Source: Betaproteobacteria bacterium (GTDB lineage Bacteria > Pseudomonadota > Gammaproteobacteria > Burkholderiales > Burkholderiaceae_E). Taken from it: DNA of 5,770 nucleotides. Both the position numbers and the translations under genes were made by a program. A model generated the notes under the pieces. It searched no databases, was not told the DNA's origin, and worked only from the letters and a program-made list of their open reading frames with translations. Within the stretch, counting starts at the first letter, position 1; each line of letters starts with the position of its first letter. The stretch lies in assembly GCA_009925965.1 (NCBI GenBank), contig RFPW01000147.1, forward strand, positions 1 to 5,770. The letters are read 5' to 3'. Of this stretch, positions 1 to 5,770 are shown one piece after another.

Positions 1-476
1 TGACAGTGATTGGTACCGTGGGCTCGGACGAAAAGGCCGAGTTGGCCAAAGCGCATGGTTGCGACCATGTGATCGTTTACAGCCGCGAGAACTTTGTCGA
101 GCGGACGAAAGAGTTGACCAATGGCCGTGGGGTCGATGTGGTCTATGACTCAATCGGCAAAGACACGTTTGACGGGTCACTCGACTGCCTGGTGAAGTTC
201 GGCACGATGGTGAGCTTCGGTAACGCATCGGGCCCGGTGCCGCCAATGCCACTGACCAAGCTCAAGGGGCATCTCTTCCTGACGCGCCCTTCACTGATGC
301 CCTACACCGACACCCGCGAAGAACTCGACGCAACCGCTGGCGAGTTGTTTGAGCGTGTGAGTGCCGGCGATGTCCATATCCGGATCGATCAACGGCTGCC
401 GCTGGCTGAAATTCAGCAGGCCCATATCGATCTCGAATCCCGTCGCACGACCGGCTCCACCGTATTGCTGCCCTGA
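1..476 (+). CDS. qorA: QorA-like NADPH:quinone oxidoreductase, C-terminal half (partial, cut by left edge)
   Basis: Zinc-free medium-chain dehydrogenase of the quinone oxidoreductase family, a cytosolic NADPH-dependent one-electron reductase of quinones. The reading frame is open from base 3 to the TGA at 474-476, so about 158 residues are visible. E. coli QorA has about 327, so roughly the first half, including the catalytic GroES-like domain, lies left of the window. What remains is the second half of the Rossmann domain and the C-terminal part. Visible family landmarks are IGTVGSDEK (the nucleotide-binding strand and adenosine-phosphate region), VDVVYDSIGKDTF, MVSFGNASG, a TRPS-containing segment, TREELDATAGELF and the closing [14 protein letters not shown]. 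Each has a close counterpart in E. coli QorA as I remember it. The GTG at 6 is an internal valine codon, not a start. The stop is embedded in the probable start of the next gene. The family is clear; the exact quinone or enone substrate is not readable from sequence. Confidence 0.93.
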   Translation, partial: TVIGTVGSDEKAELAKAHGCDHVIVYSRENFVERTKELTNGRGVDVVYDSIGKDTFDGSLDCLVKFGTMVSFGNASGPVPPMPLTKLKGHLFLTRPSLMPYTDTREELDATAGELFERVSAGDVHIRIDQRLPLAEIQQAHIDLESRRTTGSTVLLP

Positions 477-1210
477 CCGACCGTCGTTTTGCGTCAGTCG
501 GGCGACTGCTCGGCGATCACGCCCTGGAACGTCTACGGGGCGCCCATGTCGTGGTCGTTGGTCTCGGTGGAGTTGGATCTTGGGCGGCTGAAGCACTGGC
601 GCGCAGTGGGGTCGGGCGCTTAACGTTGATCGACCTCGACCATGTCGCCGAGTCCAATCTGAACCGTCAACTGCACGCCACGGTGTCGACGATAGGGCTC
701 GCTAAAGTCGATGCCATGCGCGAGCGGCTTCTCTCGATTGTTCCCGATTGTGCGGTCCAGACCGTCGATGCATTTGTCACGCCAGAGGCCGTGACCGACC
801 TCTTACCTGCGGGGTCCAATGTCGTCATCGATGCGATTGACGCCCCCCGCGCAAAGGCCGCCATGATTCGGTGGGCTGCGGATTCAGCCTGTGCAATCGT
901 GGTGTGTGGGGCTGCCGGCGGACGCAGGGACCCCTTGGCCCTTAGACGCGTCGATCTCGCGGAGGCCCGGGGTGATCGGTTGCTGGCGGCTGTCCGGAGT
1001 CGATTACGGCGGGATTATGGGTTCCCGGCCCCTGGGCCGCGTTTCGGCGTGACCGCGATCCAGGCCGAGCTACACAACGTTCAGGTCAACCCCGTCGACG
1101 TCGGTCAGGGGGCGCCTTTGGCCTGCGCGGGATACGGTTCAATTGTGACGGTTACTGCGGCGATGGGATTTGCCGCCGCGGCCGCCGCGATCGACCAGGT
1201 ACTTCAGTGA
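473..1210 (+). CDS. tcdA: TcdA-type tRNA threonylcarbamoyladenosine dehydratase (ThiF/MoeB E1-like), probable CTG start
   Basis: ATP-dependent cytosolic enzyme of the ThiF/MoeB/HesA superfamily. TcdA (CsdL/YgdL) dehydrates t6A37 of ANN-decoding tRNAs to cyclic ct6A. With the start at 473 the protein has 245 residues (E. coli: about 268). Visible elements are the Rossmann loop [17 protein letters not shown] (30-46), the acidic end of beta-2 in LIDLD (D54/D56), the ATP-phosphate motif NLNRQ (N64, R65), K78 in GLAK, the metal-site VIDAID (D120, D123), CGAAGG, and a closing hydrophobic Ala-rich helix. The start matters: the codons from 473 to 550 encode [19 protein letters not shown], which matches the conserved TcdA N-terminus (RF..-RLYG..AL in E. 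coli). That frame has no ATG, GTG or TTG between its upstream stop (407-409) and 551. A GTG start at 551 would delete this N-terminal helix and part of beta-1. CTG 473 overlaps the upstream TGA as CTGA and has no evident Shine-Dalgarno site, so translational coupling is inferred. ATT 464 is the alternative. The family is secure; the start is not. Confidence 0.85.
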   Translation: MTDRRFASVGRLLGDHALERLRGAHVVVVGLGGVGSWAAEALARSGVGRLTLIDLDHVAESNLNRQLHATVSTIGLAKVDAMRERLLSIVPDCAVQTVDAFVTPEAVTDLLPAGSNVVIDAIDAPRAKAAMIRWAADSACAIVVCGAAGGRRDPLALRRVDLAEARGDRLLAAVRSRLRRDYGFPAPGPRFGVTAIQAELHNVQVNPVDVGQGAPLACAGYGSIVTVTAAMGFAAAAAAIDQVLQ

Positions 1211-2202
1211 TAGGACGTGACAAGCTCAATCTCAGCGCGAGACCCCAGAAAGACTGCGACGCGCTGATGCAGCCCGGTCGGTTCGATATCGAGGATTGCC
1301 CCATGACCGTCGGTTGCCATTCCGCCCGCCTGCTCAATGAGAAAGCTCATGGGGTTTGCTTCGTAGAGCAACCTTAACTTGCCAGCCTTGCCAGGTTCTC
1401 GGGCATCTCTCGGATACATGAAAACGCCACCTCGGACCAGAATCCGATGGACATCGGCGACCATGGAAGCCACCCAGCGGGTGTTGAAGTCCTTGCCTCT
1501 CGGCCCCGAGGCGCCCGCCAGGAGTTCATCGACATAGCGTTTGACCGGCGCTTCCCAGTGTCGGGCGTTCGACGCATTGATCGCATACTCACGGGTCTCC
1601 GAAGGAACCGACATTTGGGCTTCGGTCAGCCACCAGGTGCCAGTCTCGCGCTCGAGGGTAAATGAAGCAACACCGTCGCCGACGCTCAGCACGAGCACTG
1701 TGGAGGGACCATAAACCGCATAACCCGCCGCAATCTGACGCCGCCCGCATTGGAGAAAGTCATGTTCCGTGGCGGCACGCTGGTCATGTTCCGGCATGCG
1801 TAATACCGAGAAGATCGTCCCGATCGATACGTTGACATCAATGTTGCTGGACCCGTCCAGGGGATCAAACAGCAACAGGTAATCACCCGTCGGATAATGA
1901 CTCGGGATGAAAAAGGGATGGTCCATTTCTTCGGAGGCCATCGCCGCCAGGCTACCGCCCCAGACGTTCGCATCGAGAAGTGCATCGTTCGAAATAATGT
2001 CGAGCTTTTTTTGATGCTCACCCTGGACGTTATCTGACCCCGCCTCGCCCAGCACATCGCCCAAGGCCCCTCTTCCAACCGCTTGGCTGATTTGGGCACA
2101 GGTTTGCGCTACGGTTTCGAGGAGTTGCTGCAGGGCAGTTGGCACCAAACCCTTGCTGCGATGGATTTCAAGCAGATGGCGCGTGAGTGAAATTCGATTC
2201 AT
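1204..2202 (-). CDS. fbp: Fructose-1,6-bisphosphatase, class I
   Basis: Cytosolic Mg2+-dependent phosphatase that converts fructose-1,6-bisphosphate to fructose-6-phosphate, the committed step of gluconeogenesis (also used in carbon-fixation cycles). Its 332 residues are the normal class I length. Key sites are visible: SEEMD (E91/E92) and [11 protein letters not shown] (D113, D116, G117-S119, D122) form the metal/catalytic signature. MYPRD (262-266) and [21 protein letters not shown] (Lys275 and Glu281) form the substrate and third metal-ligand region. The ATG at 2202 overlaps the TGA of the upstream pepN as ATGA. A good Shine-Dalgarno AGGAA sits 8 nt upstream, inside the end of pepN, so both coupling and independent loading are possible. 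The 3' end overlaps the convergent tcdA by 7 nt. No truncation or missing active-site residue was seen. Confidence 0.97.
   Translation of the reverse strand: MNRISLTRHLLEIHRSKGLVPTALQQLLETVAQTCAQISQAVGRGALGDVLGEAGSDNVQGEHQKKLDIISNDALLDANVWGGSLAAMASEEMDHPFFIPSHYPTGDYLLLFDPLDGSSNIDVNVSIGTIFSVLRMPEHDQRAATEHDFLQCGRRQIAAGYAVYGPSTVLVLSVGDGVASFTLERETGTWWLTEAQMSVPSETREYAINASNARHWEAPVKRYVDELLAGASGPRGKDFNTRWVASMVADVHRILVRGGVFMYPRDAREPGKAGKLRLLYEANPMSFLIEQAGGMATDGHGAILDIEPTGLHQRVAVFLGSRAEIELVTSYH
1232..1267. repeat. Inverted repeat / stem-loop just beyond the tcdA stop, inside the fbp 3' end
   Basis: TCAGCGCG (1232-1239) and CGCGCTGA (1260-1267) are perfect 8-bp complements around a 20-nt loop, 22 nt after the tcdA stop. 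There is no following T-run, so it is not a standard intrinsic terminator. It could be a 3'-end stabiliser or weak pause site for the qorA-tcdA transcript. It lies in fbp codons, so coincidence is a real alternative. Confidence 0.3.
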
Positions 2203-4925
2203 GCCGGGGTTTCCTGTGAGGCTTCAGCAAGTGCCTTGCGGACGATTTCGAGGACGTCGGGTGATTCTGCGCGGTTTAGAACGGTTTGCAACGCCTCCTG
2301 CATCAGGTGTTGCAGGCCTGGGCTGAATTTGCGCCAACGATCGAGTGCCCGCGCGAGACGGGCCGCGATCTGGGGGTTGATTGAATCAAGGGCCAGAACT
2401 TGTTCAACCCAGAATTGATAGCCCGCGCCATCGGCGCGGTGAAACTCGGCCAGATTACCGTGGCAGAAACTCCCGATCAATGCGCGTACGCGATTGGGGT
2501 TTCGGGCTGAATAAGCAGGGTGCTGGGTTAGCGTGCGCACCCGCTCGAGGACCGCGATATCGCCGGTTTGATGATGCAACATGGCCTGATGGGCGAACCA
2601 TTTGTCCATGGCCAGTGGCTCGTCCGAAAGCAGTCGCTCGAAAGCTTCGATTGCCGGTTCGCGGGCTGCCGCTGGCGCTCTCCCAAGCGCGTGTAATGCA
2701 CCGAGGCGATCGGTCATGTTGTCGGTGTGGAGCAGTTGGTCGCTTGCCTGGGCCATCGCTTGGCATTCTCCCGCCAGGATGCGCATCCGGAGCGCCAGGT
2801 TGCGCAATGCGCGGCGGCTCGCAGACACCGGGTCCGGCTGATAGGGCCCAACGGGCGCTGTGGCCTGCCAAGCTTTGTCCCATTCCCCGCTGGCGTGCTG
2901 AGCGAGGTGCCGCTCGACCGCATCTCGGGCGTCGCGCAGGGCGACGGGATTCACGATGCCAATTTGTTCTGCAACATAGCCCTCGGACGGGAGCGAGAGC
3001 ATCTGCGCCTTGAAGTCCGCGGCGAGATTGGCGTCGCTCAAGATGCTCCTAAGTACATTGACTAGGGCGTCGAGGGGGTTGTCCTCGCCAGCCATTCGGA
3101 GCCCTCGGTCGCCATCCAGCAGACTGAGAACGGCGGTTACCGCCAACCGTTGCCCGGCTTCCCAGCGATTGAATGGGTCGCTGTCGAATGCAATGAGATG
3201 CACCAGATCCTGGGTCCGATAGGGGAAATCAAGAATGATTGGCGCTGAAAAGCCGCGACCCAGTGATGGAACGGGTTCGGCGTGGATGCCCTCAAAGGTG
3301 ACTTCCTGCTCCGCCTGGGTGAGTTCAATCAGCTGCGTTCCGATTAAATCGGCTCCATCGGCTCCGAGTAATCCGACGGCAATTGGAATGTGGAGGGGGC
3401 GATCCGGCGTCCCTGCGATGCGATCGGCCACCGCAGGTAGCCATTGGGCCAGGTGCAGCTTATAGCGCTGGGTGTTCGAATCCCAATGCCCGCGGGCAAA
3501 TACGTGGGGTGTTCCAGCCGTTTCGTACCAGCGCCTGAATTGATCAAGGTCGCGTTCGTTAGCGTCCGCGATCGCGGCGACGAAGTCATCGCAGGCGACG
3601 GCCTGTCCATCATGGCGAGCAAAATAAAGGTCCATTCCGCGACGAAAACCCGGTTGCCCAACGAGGGTCTGCAGCATCCGGATGACTTCCGCGCCTTTTT
3701 CATACACCGTAACGGTGTAGAAATTGTTGATTTCTTGGTAGCTGTCCGGTCGGATGGGATGTGCCATTGGGCCCGCGTCCTCTGCGAACTGTTGGCTTCT
3801 GAGAAAGCGCACATTTTCGATGCGCTGGACGGCGCGGGCACTCGCGACCATCGCATCCGAACTCGCGGACTCCGCTAGCAAATCCGCTGAAAATTCCTGA
3901 TCCCGAAAGACGGTTAGTCCTTCTTTGAGGGTCAATTGAAACCAGTCGCGGCAGGTGACTCGGTTGCCGGTCCAATTGTGGAAGTACTCGTGACCAACAA
4001 CCGAGGTGATGTTGAAATAATCGTCGTCGGTTGCAATCCGGGGGTTCGCAAACACGTAGCGCGTATTGAATAGGTTGAGGCCCTTGTTCTCCATGGCGCC
4101 CATGTTGAAGTCGCCCACCGCGACGATCATGTAGCGATCCAGGTCGAGTTCGAGGCCAAATCGCGCTTCGTCCCAGCGGATCGCTTGCTTGAGCGACGTC
4201 ATCGCGTGTGCAGTCTTATCGAGGTTGCCCGGTTCAACCCAAACCTGGAGCAATGCGTCTCGCCCAGACCGGCGTTGCCAGCGCTCTTCGTGAACTACGA
4301 GCCCGCCTGCCACCACAGCGAACAAATAGCTTGGCTTTGGGAAAGGGTCTTCCCAACGCGCCCAGTGGCGCTTGCCCCCCAACTCGATGCCTTGGTCGAT
4401 CAGGTTTCCGTTTGAGAGCAACACGGGAAATTGAGCGCGGTCGCCGTGTAGGGTGACCCGATAGCGGGCCATCACATCGGGGCGGTCCGGAAAGAACGTG
4501 ATCCGGCGGAATCCTTCAGCCTCACACTGGGTATAGAGCGATTGGCCTGAAACGTACAAGCCGCTGAGGGCTGTGTTTTGAGCTGGCGCAATCTCGACCA
4601 CGGTCCTGAGTTGAAAATGGGGACCTTCCGGGTCGGTGCAGTATTTGGCCAAGGTGTCCGGCGTCAACACCAGTGAACCGTCACAGGCGATCTCCCATTC
4701 GGTTGCAGACAATAGGTGTGTGTCGACTTCGACCTCAAGGAGCTTGGGGCCGTCGCCAGCAAATCGAAGTGGACTTCCGGGGGGGGCCAATCGCCTGACT
4801 GACATGGACGCCTCGACCCGGGTCGTCTCGCAATCGAGGTGGAATTCGAGATCAACCGAGTCAACCGTGTAGGCAGGCGGTGCGTAGTCGGCGCGGCGGA
4901 TCGTGACTGGCTGGTCGGTTCTCAT
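2199..4925 (-). CDS. pepN: Aminopeptidase N (M1 family zinc metallopeptidase)
   Basis: Cytosolic zinc aminopeptidase with broad N-terminal residue specificity, acting in peptide turnover. From ATG 4925 it has 908 residues (E. coli PepN: 870). The order is that of PepN: beta-sandwich domain I (about 1-208, with QCEAEGF), thermolysin-like domain II (about 209-470), a small beta domain III, and a C-terminal helical domain IV. Active-site motifs are intact: GAMEN 276-280, HEYFH with H312, E313 and H316, the third zinc ligand E335 in LKEGL, and Tyr408 in TVYEKG. By my reading the zinc motif is shifted +15 from E. coli numbering and the catalytic Tyr +27, so 12 extra residues lie between them. The start was chosen at 4925 because [19 protein letters not shown] fits the family N-terminus. 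An in-frame ATG at 4991 would add 22 non-conserved residues inside the preceding gene. There is no clear Shine-Dalgarno site, and the preceding stop is 10 nt away, so coupled translation is inferred. Confidence 0.96.
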   Translation of the reverse strand: MRTDQPVTIRRADYAPPAYTVDSVDLEFHLDCETTRVEASMSVRRLAPPGSPLRFAGDGPKLLEVEVDTHLLSATEWEIACDGSLVLTPDTLAKYCTDPEGPHFQLRTVVEIAPAQNTALSGLYVSGQSLYTQCEAEGFRRITFFPDRPDVMARYRVTLHGDRAQFPVLLSNGNLIDQGIELGGKRHWARWEDPFPKPSYLFAVVAGGLVVHEERWQRRSGRDALLQVWVEPGNLDKTAHAMTSLKQAIRWDEARFGLELDLDRYMIVAVGDFNMGAMENKGLNLFNTRYVFANPRIATDDDYFNITSVVGHEYFHNWTGNRVTCRDWFQLTLKEGLTVFRDQEFSADLLAESASSDAMVASARAVQRIENVRFLRSQQFAEDAGPMAHPIRPDSYQEINNFYTVTVYEKGAEVIRMLQTLVGQPGFRRGMDLYFARHDGQAVACDDFVAAIADANERDLDQFRRWYETAGTPHVFARGHWDSNTQRYKLHLAQWLPAVADRIAGTPDRPLHIPIAVGLLGADGADLIGTQLIELTQAEQEVTFEGIHAEPVPSLGRGFSAPIILDFPYRTQDLVHLIAFDSDPFNRWEAGQRLAVTAVLSLLDGDRGLRMAGEDNPLDALVNVLRSILSDANLAADFKAQMLSLPSEGYVAEQIGIVNPVALRDARDAVERHLAQHASGEWDKAWQATAPVGPYQPDPVSASRRALRNLALRMRILAGECQAMAQASDQLLHTDNMTDRLGALHALGRAPAAAREPAIEAFERLLSDEPLAMDKWFAHQAMLHHQTGDIAVLERVRTLTQHPAYSARNPNRVRALIGSFCHGNLAEFHRADGAGYQFWVEQVLALDSINPQIAARLARALDRWRKFSPGLQHLMQEALQTVLNRAESPDVLEIVRKALAEASQETPA
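2211..2215 (-). promoter_or_regulatory. Shine-Dalgarno site of fbp
   Basis: AGGAA on the minus strand, with an 8-nt spacer to the fbp ATG, lies within the last codons of pepN. It supports the start at 2202 and means fbp does not depend solely on the ATGA overlap for initiation. Confidence 0.7.
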
Positions 4926-4936
4926 GGGGAATTCAT
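4922..4936 (-). other. Possible 4-codon minicistron linking the propeptide-like gene and pepN
   Basis: On the minus strand the TAA ending the propeptide-like gene overlaps an ATG (TAATG). That ATG opens a frame encoding only Met-Asn-Ser-Pro. Its TGA overlaps the pepN ATG as ATGA. No Shine-Dalgarno site is visible before pepN, so a terminating ribosome could step through both overlaps by reinitiation. The arrangement is directly visible; any function is inference, and chance is quite possible over so short a stretch. Confidence 0.3.
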
Positions 4937-5484
4937 TATTTAGGGACGCGAGGTTGCCACCAGTTTGGTTGCACCGAGGCGTAGCGGCCACCCTGTTGGA
5001 GGCGGTTGGCTAACTCAAGCGCCGGAAGCCCGGGGGGTGAAGCGACCAACCAAATCCGATTGCCCACAATGGCGCGCACGGGTGTTAGCCCATCAGATTC
5101 CAGTTGCAGCCTTGCGGTGTCGGCCTCGGTAGGCGCTTTGAGTTCAACAAGAACGCCACCTGGAAGCGCGCGCGGGGTTCCATTCAGTGCGGGATTGTCG
5201 AAAAAAAGCGGAGATCGCTGCGTCTGCGCGGACTGGGTGGCTGACCGTGGTGCTTCTTTAGGCTGAACGGTTCCGCCACCACGGGTCGGGAACTCGGCCT
5301 CGCGAGTGGGGTCGAGCCAAAGGCCACGAGTTTGTCGTCCATCGTGCCAGGAGGTGACCGGGGCAGCGGTCGGCGGCTCGGACCCGCCCGACGCGTAGCC
5401 GCTGGATAGGCTGAACACGAGAACGCCCAGCACGTGGGTGAGAACTCTCAGATGCGAGCGCGAATCGATGGGGTGAATTCTCAC
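4936..5484 (-). CDS. Secreted stand-alone subtilase-propeptide-like protein (putative protease inhibitor/chaperone)
   Basis: 182 residues from the GTG at 5484. Residues 1-31 look like a Sec signal peptide: basic n-region (R2, R9, R13), hydrophobic core VLTHVLGVLVFSLSSG, likely cleavage after GYA. Residues 32-108 are a Pro/Thr/Gln/Arg-rich, probably disordered linker without cysteine. Residues 109-176 resemble the beta-alpha-beta-beta-alpha-beta propeptides of S8 subtilases (fervidolysin/I9-like). They begin GGVLVELKAPTEAD, continue with GNRIWLVASPPG and ALELANRLQQGGRYASVQPNW; the last is the typical 'helix, then V-x-(Y/V)-x-x-PN' end of such prodomains. In an ordinary subtilase the catalytic domain follows at once; here the protein ends six residues after NWW, at Lys182. 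The next gene upstream ends in a P-domain typical of S8 proteases, so a partner role is inferred, not shown. The GTG start has GAGGG 7 nt upstream. An ATG at 5505 is in frame but lacks a Shine-Dalgarno site and would overlap the previous gene. The domain call is from pattern memory. Confidence 0.72.
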   Translation of the reverse strand: MRIHPIDSRSHLRVLTHVLGVLVFSLSSGYASGGSEPPTAAPVTSWHDGRQTRGLWLDPTREAEFPTRGGGTVQPKEAPRSATQSAQTQRSPLFFDNPALNGTPRALPGGVLVELKAPTEADTARLQLESDGLTPVRAIVGNRIWLVASPPGLPALELANRLQQGGRYASVQPNWWQPRVPK

Positions 5485-5491
5485 GATGGAA

Positions 5492-5496
5492 CCCTC
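5492..5496 (-). promoter_or_regulatory. Shine-Dalgarno site deciding the GTG start of the propeptide-like gene
   Basis: GAGGG on the minus strand overlaps the TGA of the P-domain gene and is spaced 7 nt from GTG 5484. The in-frame ATG at 5505 has no comparable site, and its extra seven residues would place acidic residues ahead of the signal peptide. The GTG is therefore preferred. Confidence 0.6.
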
Positions 5497-5770
5497 ATTT
5501 GCCATAAAGGGTCAGAGACCAACTCGTCAGGTTCCCGACATCCTTTGGACCTCGGTCCGAGACTTCGAGAGTCCAGGGCCCAGATGCCTGATTAGCAGTC
5601 AGGGGTTCGCCCAGGTGCCGGACGCTGCCAAAACGCCAATCGTTATAGCCGACGCGACAGGGGTTGCTCGCATTCGGCACATTGGTACCGCAGGCGCGCT
5701 CATTGGCCAGTTCACTCACAAGATTGTTAGGGCTGACAAGCCGAATGCGGAGGTCACCGGCATAGGGATG
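5495..5770 (-). CDS. C-terminus of a secreted protein ending in a proprotein convertase P-domain (partial, cut by right edge)
   Basis: The frame is open from the window edge to the TGA at 5497-5495, giving 91 residues. They read as a P/Homo B domain (PF01483 type), a jelly-roll beta-sandwich found at the C-terminus of kexin/furin-like S8 proteases and, in bacteria, of many secreted peptidases. Landmarks in order are GDLRIRLVSPNN (5-16), a Cys27...Cys38 pair that could form a disulfide outside the cytosol, YNDWRFGSVRHLGE, GPWTLEVSD and the closing TSWSLTLYGK. A GTG near 5719 is internal: the residues before it already belong to the domain. The gene runs 10 nt ahead of the propeptide-like gene on the same strand. 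The catalytic part, if there is one, is outside the window, so S8 protease is the leading guess. P-domains also occur on metalloproteases and other secreted proteins. Confidence 0.85.
   Translation of the reverse strand, partial: HPYAGDLRIRLVSPNNLVSELANERACGTNVPNASNPCRVGYNDWRFGSVRHLGEPLTANQASGPWTLEVSDRGPKDVGNLTSWSLTLYGK

Noticed and set aside
361..591. Plus-strand open frame spanning the qorA-tcdA junction in a third frame
   Set aside because: It is Arg/Pro-rich with no domain and overlaps two clear genes in other frames.
1171..1190. GC-rich palindrome (contains GCGGCCGC) near the end of tcdA
   Set aside because: It is explained by an alanine-run of GCC/GCG codons in the C-terminal helix and has no T-run to make it a terminator.
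2004..2014. A_AAA_AAG slippery heptamer in the fbp reading frame
   Set aside because: It matches the dnaX-type slip site in phase, but it encodes conserved Gln-Lys-Lys-Leu. The -1 frame soon stops, and no upstream Shine-Dalgarno stimulator or downstream hairpin was evident.
2381..3013. Long open frame of about 210 codons on the plus strand opposite the 3' part of pepN
   Set aside because: The composition is Arg/Pro/Gly-rich, as expected for antisense of a GC-rich gene. It has no recognisable domain and lies entirely opposite well-conserved PepN sequence.
4926..4991. Upstream in-frame ATG extending pepN by 22 residues
   Set aside because: The added residues do not resemble PepN N-termini and would overlap the propeptide-like gene by 56 nt. 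The ATG at 4925 fits the family.
5200..5208. T_TTT_TTC slippery-type run in the propeptide-like gene
   Set aside because: It encodes Leu-Phe-Phe in a linker; no accompanying signals were seen, so it was taken as chance.
5485..5505. ATG at 5505 as start of the propeptide-like gene
   Set aside because: It has no Shine-Dalgarno site, overlaps the previous gene, and adds acidic residues before the signal peptide. GTG 5484 has GAGGG at good spacing.

Overview
The window looks like chromosomal DNA from a GC-rich proteobacterium, most likely a gammaproteobacterium. This rests on the close resemblance of the QorA-, TcdA-, PepN- and class I Fbp-type proteins to enterobacterial/gammaproteobacterial family members as I remember them. 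I cannot name a genus. Coding density is very high, and I see no RNA gene, insertion sequence or CRISPR array.

Plus strand, 1-1210: the C-terminal half of a QorA-like NADPH:quinone oxidoreductase (cut by the left edge) is followed directly by a ThiF/MoeB-type enzyme of the TcdA family (tRNA t6A dehydratase). The conserved N-terminus of the second protein is encoded upstream of its first canonical start codon. This points to a CTG start at 473 that overlaps the qorA stop as CTGA.

Minus strand, 5770-1204, is a tightly packed set that looks like one operon, in transcription order: (i) the last 91 codons of a secreted protein ending in a proprotein convertase P-domain, cut by the right edge; (ii) a 182-residue secreted protein whose C-terminal third resembles a subtilase (S8) propeptide but which has no catalytic domain; (iii) a full-length M1 aminopeptidase N; (iv) a full-length class I fructose-1,6-bisphosphatase. 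Spacings are 10 nt, 10 nt and a 4-nt ATGA overlap. The two sets converge, and tcdA and fbp share their last 7 bases.

The cytosolic genes (qorA, tcdA, pepN, fbp) are ordinary housekeeping genes. The most interesting part is the right end: a stand-alone propeptide-like protein encoded directly behind a P-domain protein. It could be a protease whose chaperone/inhibitor propeptide is made as a separate polypeptide. The catalytic domain that would prove this lies outside the window.
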